Assembly (NCBI GenBank): GCA_030843315.1 | Contig: JAUUPT010000012.1 | Location: forward strand, 11,756 to 75,755 | Reading direction: 5' to 3' | Length of the DNA: 64,000 nt | From: Bacteroidaceae bacterium | GTDB lineage: Bacteria > Bacteroidota > Bacteroidia > Bacteroidales > Bacteroidaceae | Shown: positions 63,087 through 64,000 of the stretch, one piece after another | Layout of the letters: each line of letters begins with the position of its first letter | Position numbering within the stretch: the first letter of the stretch is position 1 | Notes under the pieces: model-generated | Seen by the model: the letters and a program-made list of their open reading frames with translations, nothing else | Told to the model about the DNA's origin: nothing | The model's database searches: none | Made by a program: the position numbers and the translations under genes

Positions 63087-64000
63087 TGATTAAGAAAACA
63101 CTGTATTTTGGAAATCCCGTTTATTTGTCTTTAAAGAATGCTCAATTGATAATTAAGTTTCCTGAAGTTGTTAAAAGTAGTGCCTTGCCTGAAGTGTTCA
63201 AACAACAATCTGAAATAAGTAAACCGATAGAGGATATTGGAGTAGTAGTGATGGATAATAAGCAGATTACGATTACTTCGGGGGTATTGGAAGCTTTACT
63301 TGAAAATAATTGTGCAATTATAACATGTGATAGCAGGAGTATGCCGGTTGGCTTAATGCTCCCTTTGTATGGGAATACGACACAGAATGAACGATTCCGG
63401 CAACAACTTGATGCTTCTTTGCCATTAATGAAGCAACTCTGGCAACAAACTATAAAAGCAAAAATAGAAAATCAAGCAATGGTGTTGAATGAATGCGCTG
63501 GAGAAGAAATAAAATGTATGAAGGCATGGGCTGCTGATGTGAAAAGTGGAGATTCTGATAATTTGGAAGCTCGTGCTGCAGCGTATTACTGGAAGAATTT
63601 GTTTAAAATAGAGGGATTTACAAGAGAAAGAGAAGGCATTCCGCCTAATAATTTATTGAATTATGGATATGCTATTTTGCGCGCAACAGTTGCTCGTAGT
63701 TTAGTTGTTAGCGGACTTTTGCCAACTTTGGGTATACATCATCATAATCGCTATAATGCTTATTGTTTGGCGGATGACATAATGGAGCCATATCGTCCGT
63801 ATGTAGATAAGTTAATATATAGTATAGTCCAAAAGGAACATAGTTTTACTGACTTGACAAAAGACCTGAAAGCACAGTTACTTACTATTCCCACATTGGA
63901 AACTAATATTTCAGGAAAGCGTAGTCCTTTGATGGTAGCTGTAGGACAAACTACAGCTTCTCTTTATAAATGTTTTAGTGGCGAATTGCGTAGAATATCC
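63087..64000 (+). CDS. cas1: Cas1 integrase (type II), 3' end cut by window edge
   Basis: The frame from ATG 63,087 (MIKKTLYFGNPVYLSLKNAQ) is open to the window end, 304 codons. It is the adaptation integrase that inserts spacers with Cas2. The catalytic Glu is in SDNLEARAAAYYWKNLF, and the His and Asp are in GIHHHNRYNAYCLADDIMEP. The length is close to complete for type II Cas1 (about 300). cas2 and the repeat-spacer array are expected just to the right. Confidence 0.95.

Overview
The window reads as chromosomal DNA of a gut Bacteroides (order Bacteroidales). The evidence is: promoter elements of the Bacteroides TTTG / TAnnTTTG type before many genes, fimbrillin-type lipoproteins, HU-like proteins with extra domains, a gadB-glsA-channel-gadC acid-resistance operon, Bacteroidetes-only small families (DUF4783-like and others), and a Cas9 of about 1,440 residues with a Bacteroides-like tracrRNA. 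I cannot name the species. Most of the window has balanced base composition. The last ~5.8 kb (from about 58,200) is clearly AT-richer.

Layout. 1-3.0 kb: the end of a metallophosphoesterase, a YhcH-family protein and proS. 3.05-8.8 kb: a fimbrial/adhesin locus with a strong promoter, a leader carrying a 16-unit AC microsatellite, small peptides, three fimbrillin-type lipoproteins, an HU-like protein and a last lipoprotein whose C-terminus looks like the variable region of a diversity-generating retroelement (DGR). 8.8-9.1 kb: structured repeats and a terminator. 9.1-25.5 kb: a block of glutamine-dependent enzymes, asnB, gltD and gltB on the minus strand and glmS, a purF-like gene, carA and carB on the plus strand. 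25.6-32.6 kb: an AraC regulator divergent from a TolC/HlyD/ABC-2 efflux operon. 32.7-34.5 kb: rlmH, a DUF4783-like gene and nadC. 34.6-39.2 kb: a 22-bp repeat array, two tandem unknown membrane paralogues, and an ECF sigma factor followed by a membrane-anchored beta-barrel protein and two small envelope proteins. 39.3-45.2 kb: a nitronate-monooxygenase-like flavoprotein and the convergent gad operon (gadB, glsA, ion channel, gadC). 45.4-53.3 kb: an MFS transporter, alanine dehydrogenase, M23 peptidase, C69 dipeptidase and phosphohexose mutase.

53.5-56.5 kb holds a three-gene module: a pyruvoyl-type histidine decarboxylase, a PvlArgDC-like protein and an amino acid/amine antiporter. This predicts proton-consuming histamine (and perhaps agmatine) production and is a second acid-resistance module close to gad. 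A NudC-like NADH pyrophosphatase and an HU-like protein with an elaborate repeat-rich leader follow.

The right edge enters a type II CRISPR-Cas locus: a minus-strand tracrRNA recognisable by its anti-repeat and nexus, cas9, and cas1 cut by the window end. The CRISPR array and cas2 must lie beyond the window. The most interesting signals are the DGR-like variable tip adhesin with no reverse transcriptase in sight, the microsatellite in the fimbrial leader, the pyruvoyl decarboxylase operon, and the tracrRNA next to a repeat-studded HU promoter.
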